Positions 1 to 9,638 of a stretch of 64,000 bases of DNA are shown piece by piece (position 1 is the first letter of the stretch; every line of letters starts with the position of its first letter). The notes beneath the pieces were generated by a model. The model made no database searches. It saw nothing but the letters and a program-made list of their open reading frames with translations, and was not told the DNA's origin. Position numbers and translations under genes: made by a program. The stretch lies in assembly GCA_035550215.1 (NCBI GenBank), contig DASZPM010000006.1, positions 160,312 to 224,311 of the forward strand. Reading direction: 5' to 3'. The stretch is from JABDFW01 sp035550215. GTDB taxonomy: Bacteria; Bacteroidota; Bacteroidia; Chitinophagales; Chitinophagaceae.

Positions 1-26
1 GGCGATATTAAAGATACGCTCTCCTA

Positions 27-1598
27 TTATCGTATAAGCACTACCGTGCCTTTGGTTGAAAGGGCATCGCAACCGCTGCCGTTTTTATAGTTAAGCACCC
101 ATATATACGTGCCCGGCGGGGCTTTTACGCCATGGGTTGTGCCATCCCATTTATTACCCTGATTACGGGTGTTAAAAACATTCAGTCCCCACCGGTTATA
201 AACACTCAGGCTAAAATCGCTCAAAGGGTAGCTGCTTAAAGGGCCCCAGGTATCATTGCTGCCGTCACCGTTGGGCGTAAAAGCAGTAGGCACATGCACA
301 CGGGTGTCGTTACCATTTAATACGGTTACTGAAATTTGGGCGCTGTCAACACAATGGTTTTCATCCGTCCCGGTAACGGTATATACCATATCGCCCTGCG
401 GGGTAACAACCGGGTTACCGATGTTACAGTTATCCAGGTTTGTACAAGGCTGCCAGGTGTACGACACACCGCCTGAAACCGCCAGTTGTGTGGCCGCTCC
501 CCCGCATGAAACAACATTTGTTTGTGTGGCTTTAATAAATTTCAGTGCGTCAACGGTTGATATATTTACCACTGTATCAGCGGAAAATATACGCCCCCCG
601 GTATATAACTGCAATTCAACATTATATTGCCCCGTATGCGGAAACCTGTAGGTGAAATCTTTGCCTTCGGCAGAATCCCCGTTACTAATTTTCCATACAC
701 GCCGGTCAATGGTTAACGCATTACTTACAAATGATGAATCGCTGAATACCACTTCGTTTGGCTGGCACGGGTTAACCGCGTAACTGATGGCGGGTACCGG
801 CGGCGCCAGCCCCCTGCAAACGCTGTCTGAAAAATAACGTACCTCATCATCTGTTAAAGCCCTTTTATAAACCCGCACCTCATCAATACTTCCCACAAAA
901 TTCCTGAAACCCGCAACAGATGCATCGGGTGAAACGCTGCCTAAAATTATTTCTATTGGCTCACTGCCGCACAAATCACTCACCGGCGGAAAATTATTTA
1001 CCCAGAAACTCATTATTTTACAGTCAAAATAAACCCGCATATCCCCCTGGTCATAAACAATCGCAATAGTTTGCCATTGGTTGTTGGCCGTCACCGTATC
1101 CATTTCATAGCCGTTTGATGTTCGCTCGTTTCCTGAACACCAGTCGCCGAAATAACCCAGGAAATCATACCGCGGGTGATAATTCACGTTGGGCGGCGCC
1201 CACCCTATCCTCAGTTTACCATGCAGGTATGCCTGCTGCGGGTCGGCCGTTTCCCGCTGCCATGAAAAGAAGTTGTAAAAGGGTACACCGGCTGCACGGG
1301 CTATTGACGGCCGGATGCGCATCAGCACAGAAAATGCTTTAACAGGCCCGTCAAGTTTTTTTACGTTGTGTATAACAATGGCGTCCTTGCCATCAAAATA
1401 AAAAGCCCCTGTTTTATTGCCGTCAAAGCTCAGTGCCTGTGTTGCGCCATATAATACCCCATTGTAATTATTGCCGCTCAGGTCGTCGGTATTACCGTTT
1501 AAGGGCATATACAACACAAGGCTGTCGGGTGATATTTGCGCTATTCCACTGCTTATTATGCAACAAAACAAAAACGATATGATGCAGTGTTTATTCAT
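27..1598 (-). CDS. T9SS cargo protein: LamG + PKD-like + CHU_C sorting domain
   Basis: Exported surface or secreted protein of 523 residues. Residues 1-20 form a signal peptide ending in SGIAQ. Residues about 25-265 look like a LamG / concanavalin-like domain (FDGKD, IDEVRVYKRALTDDEV), a fold often used to bind polysaccharide. Residues about 270-350 resemble a PKD-type beta-sandwich. The last 90 residues are the gliding-motility-associated C-terminal domain (VPTAFTPNGDGSNDTW, YNRWG, WDGT, GTYIWVLNYK), the type B sorting signal of the type IX secretion system. The protein would therefore be secreted through T9SS, whose regulator PorX lies at 46802. The ligand is unknown. It lies beside glycoside hydrolases, so glycan binding is a reasonable inference only. 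Confidence 0.85.
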   Translation of the reverse strand: MNKHCIISFLFCCIISSGIAQISPDSLVLYMPLNGNTDDLSGNNYNGVLYGATQALSFDGNKTGAFYFDGKDAIVIHNVKKLDGPVKAFSVLMRIRPSIARAAGVPFYNFFSWQRETADPQQAYLHGKLRIGWAPPNVNYHPRYDFLGYFGDWCSGNERTSNGYEMDTVTANNQWQTIAIVYDQGDMRVYFDCKIMSFWVNNFPPVSDLCGSEPIEIILGSVSPDASVAGFRNFVGSIDEVRVYKRALTDDEVRYFSDSVCRGLAPPVPAISYAVNPCQPNEVVFSDSSFVSNALTIDRRVWKISNGDSAEGKDFTYRFPHTGQYNVELQLYTGGRIFSADTVVNISTVDALKFIKATQTNVVSCGGAATQLAVSGGVSYTWQPCTNLDNCNIGNPVVTPQGDMVYTVTGTDENHCVDSAQISVTVLNGNDTRVHVPTAFTPNGDGSNDTWGPLSSYPLSDFSLSVYNRWGLNVFNTRNQGNKWDGTTHGVKAPPGTYIWVLNYKNGSGCDALSTKGTVVLIR

Positions 1599-1741
1599 GA
1601 GGGTGAATAAATTTGGCAGGCGCTTACTTTGATTTGACTATTACGAATATACTAAATAATACAGGCGGCCTCCCTAAAGAAAACAGGGCTTACAGCAGTG
1701 AGGTTGCCCTTGAGGGGTTTATTGCATCAAAATAAAATTGA

Positions 1742-2095
1742 TTAACCGGCGAGCGCTCCTTTCAGTTTTTTGGGAAGAGACTGCACAACCAGTGTATAGG
1801 ATTCATCAATGAGTGAGTATAATAATTTTGAAGGTACACGGCCGTCAACAATAACAGTGTTCCAGTGTTGTTTATTCATGTGGTAGCCCGGCTGTATGGC
1901 GTCGTACTGTTCGCGCAGCTCCACAGCCCGGTCAGGGTCGCATTTGGCATTAAATTGCAACGGTGTTTGCGAGAGGGAGGTAAGCAGGAACATTTTGCCC
2001 ATCACTTTAAATACCAGGGTGTCCTCTCCAAAAGGAAAAGTCTCTTCCACGCCTTTTTTTGCCAAACAGTAACTTCTTAATAGTTCTATGTCCAT
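1742..2095 (-). CDS. MmcQ/YjbR-family protein
   Basis: A 117-residue protein of the MmcQ/YjbR (CyaY-like fold) family, as shown by the EETFPFGEDTLVFKVMGKMF stretch near the N-terminus and by GYHMNKQHWNTVIVDG. Family members bind DNA or have no established role. I chose the ATG at 2095 (MDIELLRSYC) because it matches the normal family start. The frame stays open to 2203, but that extension would run into the end of the upstream GH29 gene and looks non-coding. It follows the GH29 gene by about 34 bp on the same strand, so co-transcription is possible, though no functional link is evident. Confidence 0.8.
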   Translation of the reverse strand: MDIELLRSYCLAKKGVEETFPFGEDTLVFKVMGKMFLLTSLSQTPLQFNAKCDPDRAVELREQYDAIQPGYHMNKQHWNTVIVDGRVPSKLLYSLIDESYTLVVQSLPKKLKGALAG

Positions 2096-2129
2096 ATTGA
2101 AAGCTACAAATATTCGTTTAAATACCCTT

Positions 2130-3539
2130 TTATTTGTTCCCGCCTGTTCGCTTTTCATTATACACGCCAAACTCAGCAATGGCGGGCGGGCTGTCAAACC
2201 CATCTACCAGTATGCGTATTTTTTCTCCCTGCGCTTTTTTAAAACGGTTAATTTTTACCCTGTTTTTATTATCGCTTGCGAGTATCGGTTTCCAGGCATT
2301 ATCCGCAAAATATTCAAGGCGGTAACTGTTTATGTTAGCAGCAGGTTCAGTAATTACCACCGTATTAAATGTGGTGGGTTTGTCAAAATCAACTTCATAC
2401 CATGGCTTTTTCACAGCAGGGTTGCTTTGCCAGGCAGTTTTAAAATTATCATCGTTGCCAAAGTCCATAATCCACATATCATCACTCCAGCTTGCGTTCG
2501 CTTTTTGTTTTTTAGCAAGGTTATGGCTTATAATGGGCGCTTCAATATTGCCAAGGGGTGAGACAGGGCCTTCATTTTTCCATAATTTTCCAATTTCCGT
2601 CAAGGCAGCTAAGGCATTATCATCAATCAATCCGTCCCTGTTTGGCGCCACGTTCAAAATAAAATTACAATACGCGTTGTTAAACGGGATGATATCATCA
2701 TTTACCAGCGTCGCCGGGTCTTTCACTTTAGTAGTGGGAAAGCTTGTCTTCCAAAACCACGCGTCATTCAGCGGCAGGCAACTCAAGGCAGGCAGTTTAT
2801 TGGTTTCTTTTGAAATATGCTGCCCCGCATTTTGCTCGTAGCTTTTAATATCGCTGTACATCAATGCCTCGGGCGGGTATTTGGCAGAGTTTAAATCCAT
2901 CAGCAGGCAATTGGGCTGCAGCGACTTTACCAATGTGTAAATTTCTTCAAACGGCACGTCGTCATACGAAATGCGCGACCAGGGCGCGTCCCAGCCGTCA
3001 ATAATCAACGCGGTTATGTCCCCATAGTTTGTAAGCAACTCCGTCAACTGCGCTTTAATCATATCAACATCTTTGCGTGTAATAAAGCCCGGCCTTATTT
3101 TGTGGTGCGTGTCTAAAATGGAATAATACAACATCACTTTTAACCCCTGTGCACGAAAAGCATTTACGTATTCCCGCACAACATCTTTTTTAAAAGGGCT
3201 GTGCATTACATTATAATCAGTTGTTTTTGTGTCCCATATACAAAAGCCGCTGTGGTGCTTGGTGGTAAGGCATCCATAAGTCATATTAGCGGCTTTGGCT
3301 GCCGTTGCCCATTGCGCGCAATTTAATTTTACAGGATTAAAAATAGAGGGGCTTGCATCAGGGTCGGGCCAGTCCTGGTCAACATACGTGGGAATATTAA
3401 AATGGATAAACATACCAAACCGCAGGTCAATAAATTTTTGCTGCAACTGGTGCAATGTTTCCTTGTTAACCGGTGCTTGTGCCTGGGTGGCTGCGGCAAT
3501 AAAAAAAATAAAAAATATTAACGCATATATCTTGCTCAT
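2130..3539 (-). CDS. Alpha-L-fucosidase, GH29, with C-terminal discoidin-like domain
   Basis: Exported glycoside hydrolase family 29 enzyme that would release L-fucose from glycans. The start at 3539 (MSKIYALIFF) gives a signal peptide ending TQAQA; an upstream in-frame ATG at 3590 would bury it. The TIM barrel carries the family hallmarks RFGMFIHFN, TKHHSGFCIWDTKTTDYNV, KKDVVREYVNAFRAQGLKVMLYYS (split here as separate stretches), and LIIDGWDAPW, whose Asp is the expected nucleophile. NVAPNRDGLI is also typical of GH29. The last 120 residues resemble an F5/8 type C (discoidin) carbohydrate-binding domain. It is the first of five glycoside hydrolases in the next 10 kb. Substrate linkage cannot be read from sequence. 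Confidence 0.9.
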   Translation of the reverse strand: MSKIYALIFFIFFIAAATQAQAPVNKETLHQLQQKFIDLRFGMFIHFNIPTYVDQDWPDPDASPSIFNPVKLNCAQWATAAKAANMTYGCLTTKHHSGFCIWDTKTTDYNVMHSPFKKDVVREYVNAFRAQGLKVMLYYSILDTHHKIRPGFITRKDVDMIKAQLTELLTNYGDITALIIDGWDAPWSRISYDDVPFEEIYTLVKSLQPNCLLMDLNSAKYPPEALMYSDIKSYEQNAGQHISKETNKLPALSCLPLNDAWFWKTSFPTTKVKDPATLVNDDIIPFNNAYCNFILNVAPNRDGLIDDNALAALTEIGKLWKNEGPVSPLGNIEAPIISHNLAKKQKANASWSDDMWIMDFGNDDNFKTAWQSNPAVKKPWYEVDFDKPTTFNTVVITEPAANINSYRLEYFADNAWKPILASDNKNRVKINRFKKAQGEKIRILVDGFDSPPAIAEFGVYNEKRTGGNK

Positions 3540-3650
3540 GGCGGTAAAGTTAAACAGGCGACGGGATATTGTAGCCGGGAAACATTTCAATTTAACACAC
3601 CCGTAATCACAGCCGTTTGCCCATAAAAAAAGAACCGCTAACTTTATACC

Positions 3651-4244
3651 ATGCAGGATGCATTAATGGCTTTACAAATTTTTATGTTGCAGATGGTGAG
3701 GCTGGAAGATGCCGCATGGAATGATATGCATCAGCGGCTTGTACCCCGCACATACAAGAAAAAAGAACTTTTTATTAAAGAAGGAAAAATATGCCGCGAA
3801 ATTGCTTTTATCGGCAAAGGCTCGTTCCGCTACTACAAAATAATTGACGGCATCGAAGTTTCTACCTTCTTCTCCTTTGAACATAACTGGGTGAGCGCGT
3901 ACACCAGCTTTTTGCGTAAGTCGCCAAGCTTTGTAAGCATTGAGGCGATGGAAGATACAGAAGTATTGGTACTGGGTTATGATGATATGCAGTACCTGTA
4001 CCAGCACTACATTACGTTTGAACGCTTCGGCAGGCTGATGGCCGAGTATTTAATTGGCTGCCTGGAGGAACGGATGCACAGCCTTTTACTTAAAACGCCG
4101 GAAGAACGCTATTTAAAAACCCTTACAGATAACAGCATTTATTTTGAAAGGGTACCCCTGCATTATGTAGCATCATACCTGGGTATTGCGCCGGAAAGTT
4201 TAAGCCGCATACGCAAAAGAGTTATGCAAAAAGCGATTTCTTAA
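3651..4244 (+). CDS. Crp/Fnr-family transcriptional regulator
   Basis: A 197-residue regulator with an N-terminal cyclic-nucleotide-binding beta-barrel (about 25-115: KKKELFIKEGK, GSFRYYKI, EDTEVLVL) and a C-terminal winged helix (about 160-195: VPLHYVASYLGIAPESLSRI as the helix-turn-helix). This is the usual Bacteroidota form, which generally lacks cysteines for Fe-S binding and an obvious cAMP pocket. The start may instead be the internal Met6 or Met12. It is 60 bp upstream of an NAD-dependent epimerase gene on the same strand, a recurrent pairing in which the regulator probably controls the neighbour. It runs divergently from the GH29 gene, so control of that gene is possible but unproven. 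Confidence 0.85.
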   Translation: MQDALMALQIFMLQMVRLEDAAWNDMHQRLVPRTYKKKELFIKEGKICREIAFIGKGSFRYYKIIDGIEVSTFFSFEHNWVSAYTSFLRKSPSFVSIEAMEDTEVLVLGYDDMQYLYQHYITFERFGRLMAEYLIGCLEERMHSLLLKTPEERYLKTLTDNSIYFERVPLHYVASYLGIAPESLSRIRKRVMQKAIS

Positions 4245-4304
4245 CCAAAGTCAAGGGTTTGAGGCATCGGGCGGGTATAGTTTTGTGTCATAAAATTAAA
4301 CACT

Positions 4305-5237
4305 ATGGCACTGCATACTATCATCGGCGCAAACGGAACAATAGCCACAGAACTTGTTCCCCTGTTATTAGAAAATAATCACCAGGTAAGGCTTGTAAGC
4401 CGCAACCCAAAACCGGTAAGCGGCGCGGAAACAATGCCTGCCGATGTATTGAATTACAGCCAGGTGCTGGCAGCGATAAAAGGCTCAGATGTTGTTTACC
4501 TGCTTGTTGGCCTTGAATATAAAATTGACGTATGGCGCGCAAGCTGGCCCAAACTTATGCGCAATGTCATTGATGCCTGCAAAACAACTAATGCAAAACT
4601 TATCTTTTTCGATAATATTTACATGTATGGTGAAGTAACAGGCAAAATAACAGAAGACGCCCCTTTTAAACCGGTGAGCAAAAAAGGCGAAGTACGCGCG
4701 CAGGTTGATACCATGCTATTGAATGAAATGAAAGCAGGTACATTACAGGCAGCCATTGCTAAAGCGACTGATTTTTATGGCCCGCGCTGTACCGATAAAA
4801 GTGCGCCCGGCGTGCTTGTTTTTGACAGGATGAAAAAGAAACAGTCAGCACAATGGTTTATTAATGCAAAACTGCCGCGCGCATTCAGCTATACGCCTGA
4901 TTGTGCCAAAGGCTTGTATATTCTTGCAACGCATAATGAATCATTCGGCCAGGTATGGCACCTGCCTGTTGCGCAACCCACGCCTACCGGCAAGGAGTTT
5001 GTTGAAATGGCCGCAAAATATATGCATGCCAATACCAAAATACAGGTGTTGCCAAAATGGTTATTGAAGATATTAGGCTGGTTTAACCCGTTTATGAAGG
5101 AGATGTACGAAATGATGTACCAGTACGAATTTCCGCTGGTGCTTGACTCCTCAAAATTTGAAAGGGCTTTCAATGTTACACCCACCAGTTATGAAGAAGG
5201 TATTAAAGCAACCGCGGAATGGTTTTTAAACAGGTAA
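4305..5237 (+). CDS. NAD(P)-dependent epimerase/dehydratase (SDR, atypical)
   Basis: A 310-residue Rossmann-fold protein of the extended or atypical short-chain dehydrogenase group. The nucleotide-binding motif GANGTIATELV sits at residues about 8-18 and RLVSRNPKP follows beta-2, suggesting NADP preference. FDNIYMYGEVTGKITED and TDFYGPRC correspond to the substrate-binding region. No signal peptide, so cytoplasmic. It lies directly downstream of the Crp/Fnr gene. Its stop codon is only 12 bp from that of the convergent GH5 gene. Substrate unknown; nucleoside-sugar epimerase or NmrA-like redox sensor are both possible. Confidence 0.8.
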   Translation: MALHTIIGANGTIATELVPLLLENNHQVRLVSRNPKPVSGAETMPADVLNYSQVLAAIKGSDVVYLLVGLEYKIDVWRASWPKLMRNVIDACKTTNAKLIFFDNIYMYGEVTGKITEDAPFKPVSKKGEVRAQVDTMLLNEMKAGTLQAAIAKATDFYGPRCTDKSAPGVLVFDRMKKKQSAQWFINAKLPRAFSYTPDCAKGLYILATHNESFGQVWHLPVAQPTPTGKEFVEMAAKYMHANTKIQVLPKWLLKILGWFNPFMKEMYEMMYQYEFPLVLDSSKFERAFNVTPTSYEEGIKATAEWFLNR

Positions 5238-5249
5238 TATCGCAGTGTA

Positions 5250-6389
5250 TTATTGCTTCTGCATCAGTTGCAGAAACTTCCGGTCGAGTTTATGGCCGTA
5301 CCAGTCTTCATAGGCTACATCGGCACGGCCGCTGTCAAGTACGCCAAAATCACCGGCAAAATTCCAGATGGCAAAACCTATATCGTTCGTGGTAAGTATA
5401 TCAAGCACATCGCCAAACCAGGCTAAAAAAACATCGTGCGGTGTTTTGTTGTAACAACCACCTTCGCCGCAATGTACACCAACACCCTGTTTCACTAATT
5501 CAATCCAGGGCTTATAAAAATCTTCCAGTAATTGCCGGCTTAAATATCTATCGCCCACTTGCCCCGGCCATTTAGGCTCGGGCATGTGGTCGGGGTCTTT
5601 ATTCGCCCACGATGCCCTGTAGTGGCTTATCGCGCCGGGATTATAACCCCGGCAGCTTTGCGCAATACCAAGGTCAATAAGTTCAGGTATTACATTGCTG
5701 CCGCCGCTGTTGCCGTCTGCAATTATCAAACGGCCCGGGTTTTCTTTTCTTATTGCTTCTGCGGCGGCTTTCGCCACGCGGCGGTAATCATCCCCCGGTA
5801 CAGGCCCTGATTTGGAATGCTGGTCGTTCATATCCTCGCGCATGCTGGGCTCGTTCACCAAATCAAAACTTAATTTTTTGGGTGATACCTCTTTATATTT
5901 TTTTGCCCACATGCCCCAGTGAAAACAAAAGGCATCCAATGCCGCCAGGTCTTTCCATAAATTAAACGGCTCGTGAAAACCGGCGTTTATGCAGTAGCCC
6001 GGCGCGCGGTGCAGGTTAAGGCTTACGTGCATGTTATATTTATGCGCGCGCTGTACCAGCGCGTCTACCTGGTCAACCATACTGTTATCAATCTTGTACA
6101 CGTCTTCCGGCGCAATATCTTTTGTTCGGTCAATATCAAGGTAGCAGGGGTAGGCAATGGGTATGCGTATAAAATCAAAACCCCAGTCCTGCATCCATTT
6201 AAAATAATCTTCCGGCGTTGGGTGATTGTTACGTGCCGGGTTGGGCGAATAAAAGTCAAGCAGGTTAAACCCTTTCCAGCGCGGCAGTTTATTTTTTGGT
6301 TTTGCTGTAGCTGCCAGTAATGGTAATTGTGCCAATGTAGCGCCTGCCGTTGCAGCGGCAGCAGTTTTAATAAATGTTCTCCGTTGCAT
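5250..6389 (-). CDS. Glycoside hydrolase family 5 (cellulase-type) with Tat signal
   Basis: Exported GH5 endo-acting beta-glycanase-like enzyme of 379 residues. The start at 6389 gives a twin-arginine signal (MQRRTFIKTA followed by an Ala-rich hydrophobic stretch); the frame extends to 6434 without adding a sensible signal. The clan GH-A barrel shows FDFIRIPIAYPCYLD, the acid/base Glu in FDLVNEPS and the nucleophile Glu in GVGVHCGEGGCYN. Possible substrates include cellulose, xyloglucan, mannan or beta-glucans; the subfamily cannot be fixed by eye. Tat rather than Sec export is a small oddity for a GH. It lies downstream of the GH27 gene, with a probable terminator between. Confidence 0.88.
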   Translation of the reverse strand: MQRRTFIKTAAAATAGATLAQLPLLAATAKPKNKLPRWKGFNLLDFYSPNPARNNHPTPEDYFKWMQDWGFDFIRIPIAYPCYLDIDRTKDIAPEDVYKIDNSMVDQVDALVQRAHKYNMHVSLNLHRAPGYCINAGFHEPFNLWKDLAALDAFCFHWGMWAKKYKEVSPKKLSFDLVNEPSMREDMNDQHSKSGPVPGDDYRRVAKAAAEAIRKENPGRLIIADGNSGGSNVIPELIDLGIAQSCRGYNPGAISHYRASWANKDPDHMPEPKWPGQVGDRYLSRQLLEDFYKPWIELVKQGVGVHCGEGGCYNKTPHDVFLAWFGDVLDILTTNDIGFAIWNFAGDFGVLDSGRADVAYEDWYGHKLDRKFLQLMQKQ

Positions 6390-6499
6390 AATACAATTGC
6401 TTGATGTGGTAATGAAAGATACGCATTTAAACACCTATGCTTAACCTAATAATTAGCAAAGCAATCTCTGCCAAGAATTAATTGCTGTATTCCGGTAGT

Positions 6500-6562
6500 T
6501 AAAAATCAAACACCCGGTACAGGCTGCAGCGCAGATAGCACTATGCGGCCACCGGGTGTTGA
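6500..6562 (-). terminator. Probable terminator after GH27 gene
   Basis: The arms AACACCCGGT (6509-6518) and ACCGGGTGTT (6551-6560) form a 10-bp stem around a GC-rich, partly self-complementary interior. Read on the minus strand, the stem is followed by a T-rich run (TTGATTTTTAAC). It lies between the GH27 stop at 6587 and the GH5 start at 6389, so GH5 probably has its own promoter. Confidence 0.55.
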
Positions 6563-6586
6563 ATGTATAAATAAAGAGTGGGTCCG

Positions 6587-7789
6587 TTACTTACTTAGCC
6601 GCAGCACTACTACATCGTGCGCAGGCACATCCACTTCAGTGGTTTTTGCAGTAGAGCCCAGTTTGGCTTTACTCCACAGGTCTTTTATTTTATAGGTGTT
6701 TTTTGCTGCATCCAGTGTCCTGTTAGATAAGTCATCCGCAACGTTTTCCGCTTTCCAGTCAAAACTCATTTTGTGCGCAACATTATCGCGGTTTAAAAAG
6801 CACACAGCCCAGTCGCCACCACTTAGCGGTTTAAACCAAACTTCTGTTTTACCTGTTTTTGAATAACGAAAGGCCTGTATGCCAAGCTTATCCTGGTCAA
6901 GGGCAATAACATCTTTGTTGGTTAATGTTGCTTTTGTTTCAGGGGTCATTTTACGCAGGTCGTTGCCCATCATCAACGGCGCGGCAAGCATACACCACAT
7001 GCTGAAATGCGCGCGGTCTTCGCTGGCGGTCATACCATTACCTACTTCAAGCATATCTGGGTCATTCCAGTGGCCGGGGCCTGCATACTGGCGAATATCG
7101 GCTTCCTTGTCAACTATGTACATTGCACTCATGGGTGTCCATCCGCCAAATTTTTTAATGGAGTCAAATACAATACCTATATCGCCGGTAGTACGCCACA
7201 ACTGGCCAACGGGCGCTGCCCATTCCCAGGGTTTGTGTGAGCCCCATTCACAAAGGCTGAAAATAATAGGCCTGCCCGCTTTTTTCAGGGCTTCGCTCAT
7301 TTTGGTATAAGATTCTTTGGCATCCTGGCCCTGGGTATTACACCAGTCAAATTTCAGGTAATCAACATCCCATGCGGCATAGTTGCGGGCGTCCTGCTCT
7401 TCATACCCTTTTGTACCGGGGTAACCAGCGCATGTTTTAGTGCCCGCGCAGTTGTACAACCCGAATTTTAAGCCTTTGGAATGAACATAGGCAGCAAGGG
7501 CTTTCATGCCATGCGGAAATTTTTGCGGGTCAGGCACAAGGTTGCCGTCTTTATCACGCTGCATCGTCATCCAGCCATCATCCAGTACAATATAAGTGTA
7601 ACCGGCGTCTTTAAGGCCGTCAGATATAAATAAATCAGCGGTGGCCTTTACAAGATTTTCATCAATATGCGTTTGAAAGGTGTTCCAGCTATTCCAGCCC
7701 ATGGGGGGAGTAGGCGCAAGCCCTTCAAACTTTTGCGCATTGAGTTTAGCGAAGCAGAAAAGCAAGAATACAATCATCAGATTTTTCAT
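6587..7789 (-). CDS. Alpha-galactosidase, GH27
   Basis: Exported 400-residue GH27 alpha-galactosidase (or the related alpha-N-acetylgalactosaminidase). A short signal peptide ends near LNAQ. Family hallmarks follow in order: APTPPMGWNSWNTF (residues about 25-38), YTYIVLDDGWM, GLKFGLYNCAGTKTCAGYPG, YLKFDWCN with the nucleophile Asp, WRTTGDI with the probable acid/base Asp, and GHWNDPDMLEVGNGMT. The C-terminal 90 residues form the usual beta-sandwich domain. The enzyme removes terminal alpha-galactose, for example from galactomannan or galacto-oligosaccharides. It sits between the GH5 and GH9 genes on the same strand. Confidence 0.93.
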   Translation of the reverse strand: MKNLMIVFLLFCFAKLNAQKFEGLAPTPPMGWNSWNTFQTHIDENLVKATADLFISDGLKDAGYTYIVLDDGWMTMQRDKDGNLVPDPQKFPHGMKALAAYVHSKGLKFGLYNCAGTKTCAGYPGTKGYEEQDARNYAAWDVDYLKFDWCNTQGQDAKESYTKMSEALKKAGRPIIFSLCEWGSHKPWEWAAPVGQLWRTTGDIGIVFDSIKKFGGWTPMSAMYIVDKEADIRQYAGPGHWNDPDMLEVGNGMTASEDRAHFSMWCMLAAPLMMGNDLRKMTPETKATLTNKDVIALDQDKLGIQAFRYSKTGKTEVWFKPLSGGDWAVCFLNRDNVAHKMSFDWKAENVADDLSNRTLDAAKNTYKIKDLWSKAKLGSTAKTTEVDVPAHDVVVLRLSK

Positions 7790-7862
7790 AATACATGGTT
7801 GTTTTATATAAGAAAATAGTTTTAAAAGTTAACTGCCGGCAAAAATCAATTTGCCGTCGTAC

Positions 7863-9623
7863 CTATTTTTTTGAATACCCGGTTTTATACTGTAACGCTT
7901 CCACAGCGTTCACAAGGTAAACTGCCGGGGCATTCCAGTTTATAGCAATTTCGTTACTTGCATAAGCGCCGCTGGCATCACTGTAAGCCGTTTCAGGCTC
8001 AGCAAACGCATACTTTGTACCATCCTGCCTTCCGGGGTTCGGTCCCCCCGCCAATAACCCCGGTACCGGTTCAGCAATACCATCTGATATTGATTGCCGG
8101 TGATGCGGGTGCATGGTGCTTTTTGTGCCAAAGCCGGTTACAAAACAATACCCTGTTGCATTGCGCCCAAACAGGTAATCAATATTGCTGAGCGCGGCAT
8201 TTATATATTTTTTGTTGCCGCTTATTAAATAAGCGTTTATTAAGGCTACGCCCTGGTTGGCCGCTACAGAGTTACTGCCCCATATAAAATCGCGCCTGCT
8301 TTGCCCCATTACTGTTGCAAATGCTTTGTTTCCGCCTGCGGTAAGGCTGTCGGCGAACTCAATCAGCCGCCGCTTTACACTGCTAACATCCACAGGTGTT
8401 TTGTGTGGAATACTATTTTCATTTCTTATAAGCGTGTAGTAGCCCAATGCGTGTACGCTTGACCATGACGGTATGCTGAAAGGGACATGCATACCTGCTT
8501 CCACTGTATCAAAATATTGTTGTTTCCCCGTGGTAATAAATAATTCGCATGCGGCCCAAAACCATTCATCACTAAAATGGCCGTCGCCATAGGCGCCTGT
8601 AGTTATTTTAGGTGTGTACAATTTGTTTATCGCATTCTGGTCGTATGCCATATCCGGGTGTTGCAGCGCCCATTGCCACGCATATTCCGCCGCATGTAAA
8701 CAACTGTCACTAAGCCCCGGCAAAACCTTACTGAACCTTTTTGTAATACGCGCTGTTTGTGCCATTACTGCTGCAAAATCAAGTCCCGCCGCGGCACCTT
8801 TCGCCACCACGTAACGGGGCAGTTTTGTTATGCCGGGCATAACCATGCTGTCAAATGCCGCATTGGTGCATTTGTTATATACGCCGCCATCGTTGTGGTC
8901 CTGCATGGTTAGCATCCATCTTACGTTATACAATATTTCATCCAATATATCCGGTACGCGGTTACTGCTTTCTGGGATGTTTGTTTTGAGTGTATCAAAA
9001 TACGTCCTGAAATCTTCGTAAGCAGACAGTAATGTGCCGGTGCTGATACCGGAATTAACTATGTACTTGTTATAATCTCCCGCGTCATACCAACCGCCCG
9101 GCGTTGATATAACCGTACCTGCCGGCCTTTTACCGGTAGCTGCGGAAGGATGCACCAGTACTTTATCATCCGGGTGGCCGGCGGGCCTGTGCCATTTGCC
9201 GGCATATTTTTCTTCCAGCGGCATAGATACACGCTGGTAATAATACCCTTTTAACAACGCAACGCCTGCGTCGTATAACGGCTTATTGGTTATGGTAAAA
9301 TTATATGATGCGCCGCCGCCCGGAACATCTATAAAATAACGTCCCGGTAGCTGCAATGCACTGAAATCTGCAATATTGGTTTTACAGGATGAGTATAAAG
9401 ACGACTGCATGGGGCCTAACAGGCCTTTATACACCGTATCCCTGGTACCGTCAGCGATAACAAAAAAATACCCCGCGGTTGTGTCGTTAACCACAACTGC
9501 TGTTTTAGGGCCATACACATAGTAGCCTGCCTGGTTTACAGCAATATTGCTTTGTTGCGCGGCTGCAGTTAAACCAATGGCCTGTATGGCAAATAACATA
9601 ACTATGGTTGCAAGTGTTCTCAT
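7863..9623 (-). CDS. Endoglucanase-type glycoside hydrolase family 9
   Basis: Exported GH9 enzyme of 586 residues. A Sec signal (residues 1-22, ending TAAAQ) precedes an N-terminal immunoglobulin-like CelD_N domain (about 25-110: NIAVNQAGYYVYGPKTAVV, PGRYFIDVPG). The (alpha/alpha)6 barrel follows with STPGGWYDAGDYNKYIVNSG, containing the base Asp pair. The signature FGTKSTMHPHHRQS and the C-terminal NEIAINWNAPAVY, with the acid Glu, are also present. It would cleave beta-1,4-glucan or xyloglucan internally. Its start is 15 bp after the GH2 stop, so the two are very likely co-transcribed. Confidence 0.93.
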   Translation of the reverse strand: MRTLATIVMLFAIQAIGLTAAAQQSNIAVNQAGYYVYGPKTAVVVNDTTAGYFFVIADGTRDTVYKGLLGPMQSSLYSSCKTNIADFSALQLPGRYFIDVPGGGASYNFTITNKPLYDAGVALLKGYYYQRVSMPLEEKYAGKWHRPAGHPDDKVLVHPSAATGKRPAGTVISTPGGWYDAGDYNKYIVNSGISTGTLLSAYEDFRTYFDTLKTNIPESSNRVPDILDEILYNVRWMLTMQDHNDGGVYNKCTNAAFDSMVMPGITKLPRYVVAKGAAAGLDFAAVMAQTARITKRFSKVLPGLSDSCLHAAEYAWQWALQHPDMAYDQNAINKLYTPKITTGAYGDGHFSDEWFWAACELFITTGKQQYFDTVEAGMHVPFSIPSWSSVHALGYYTLIRNENSIPHKTPVDVSSVKRRLIEFADSLTAGGNKAFATVMGQSRRDFIWGSNSVAANQGVALINAYLISGNKKYINAALSNIDYLFGRNATGYCFVTGFGTKSTMHPHHRQSISDGIAEPVPGLLAGGPNPGRQDGTKYAFAEPETAYSDASGAYASNEIAINWNAPAVYLVNAVEALQYKTGYSKK

Positions 9624-9638
9624 ACCTGTAAAAATACC

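Noticed and set aside
256..651. Open frame of 131 codons on the plus strand
   Set aside because: It lies wholly antisense inside the T9SS cargo gene at 27-1598, whose domains are clear; no protein family features in this frame.
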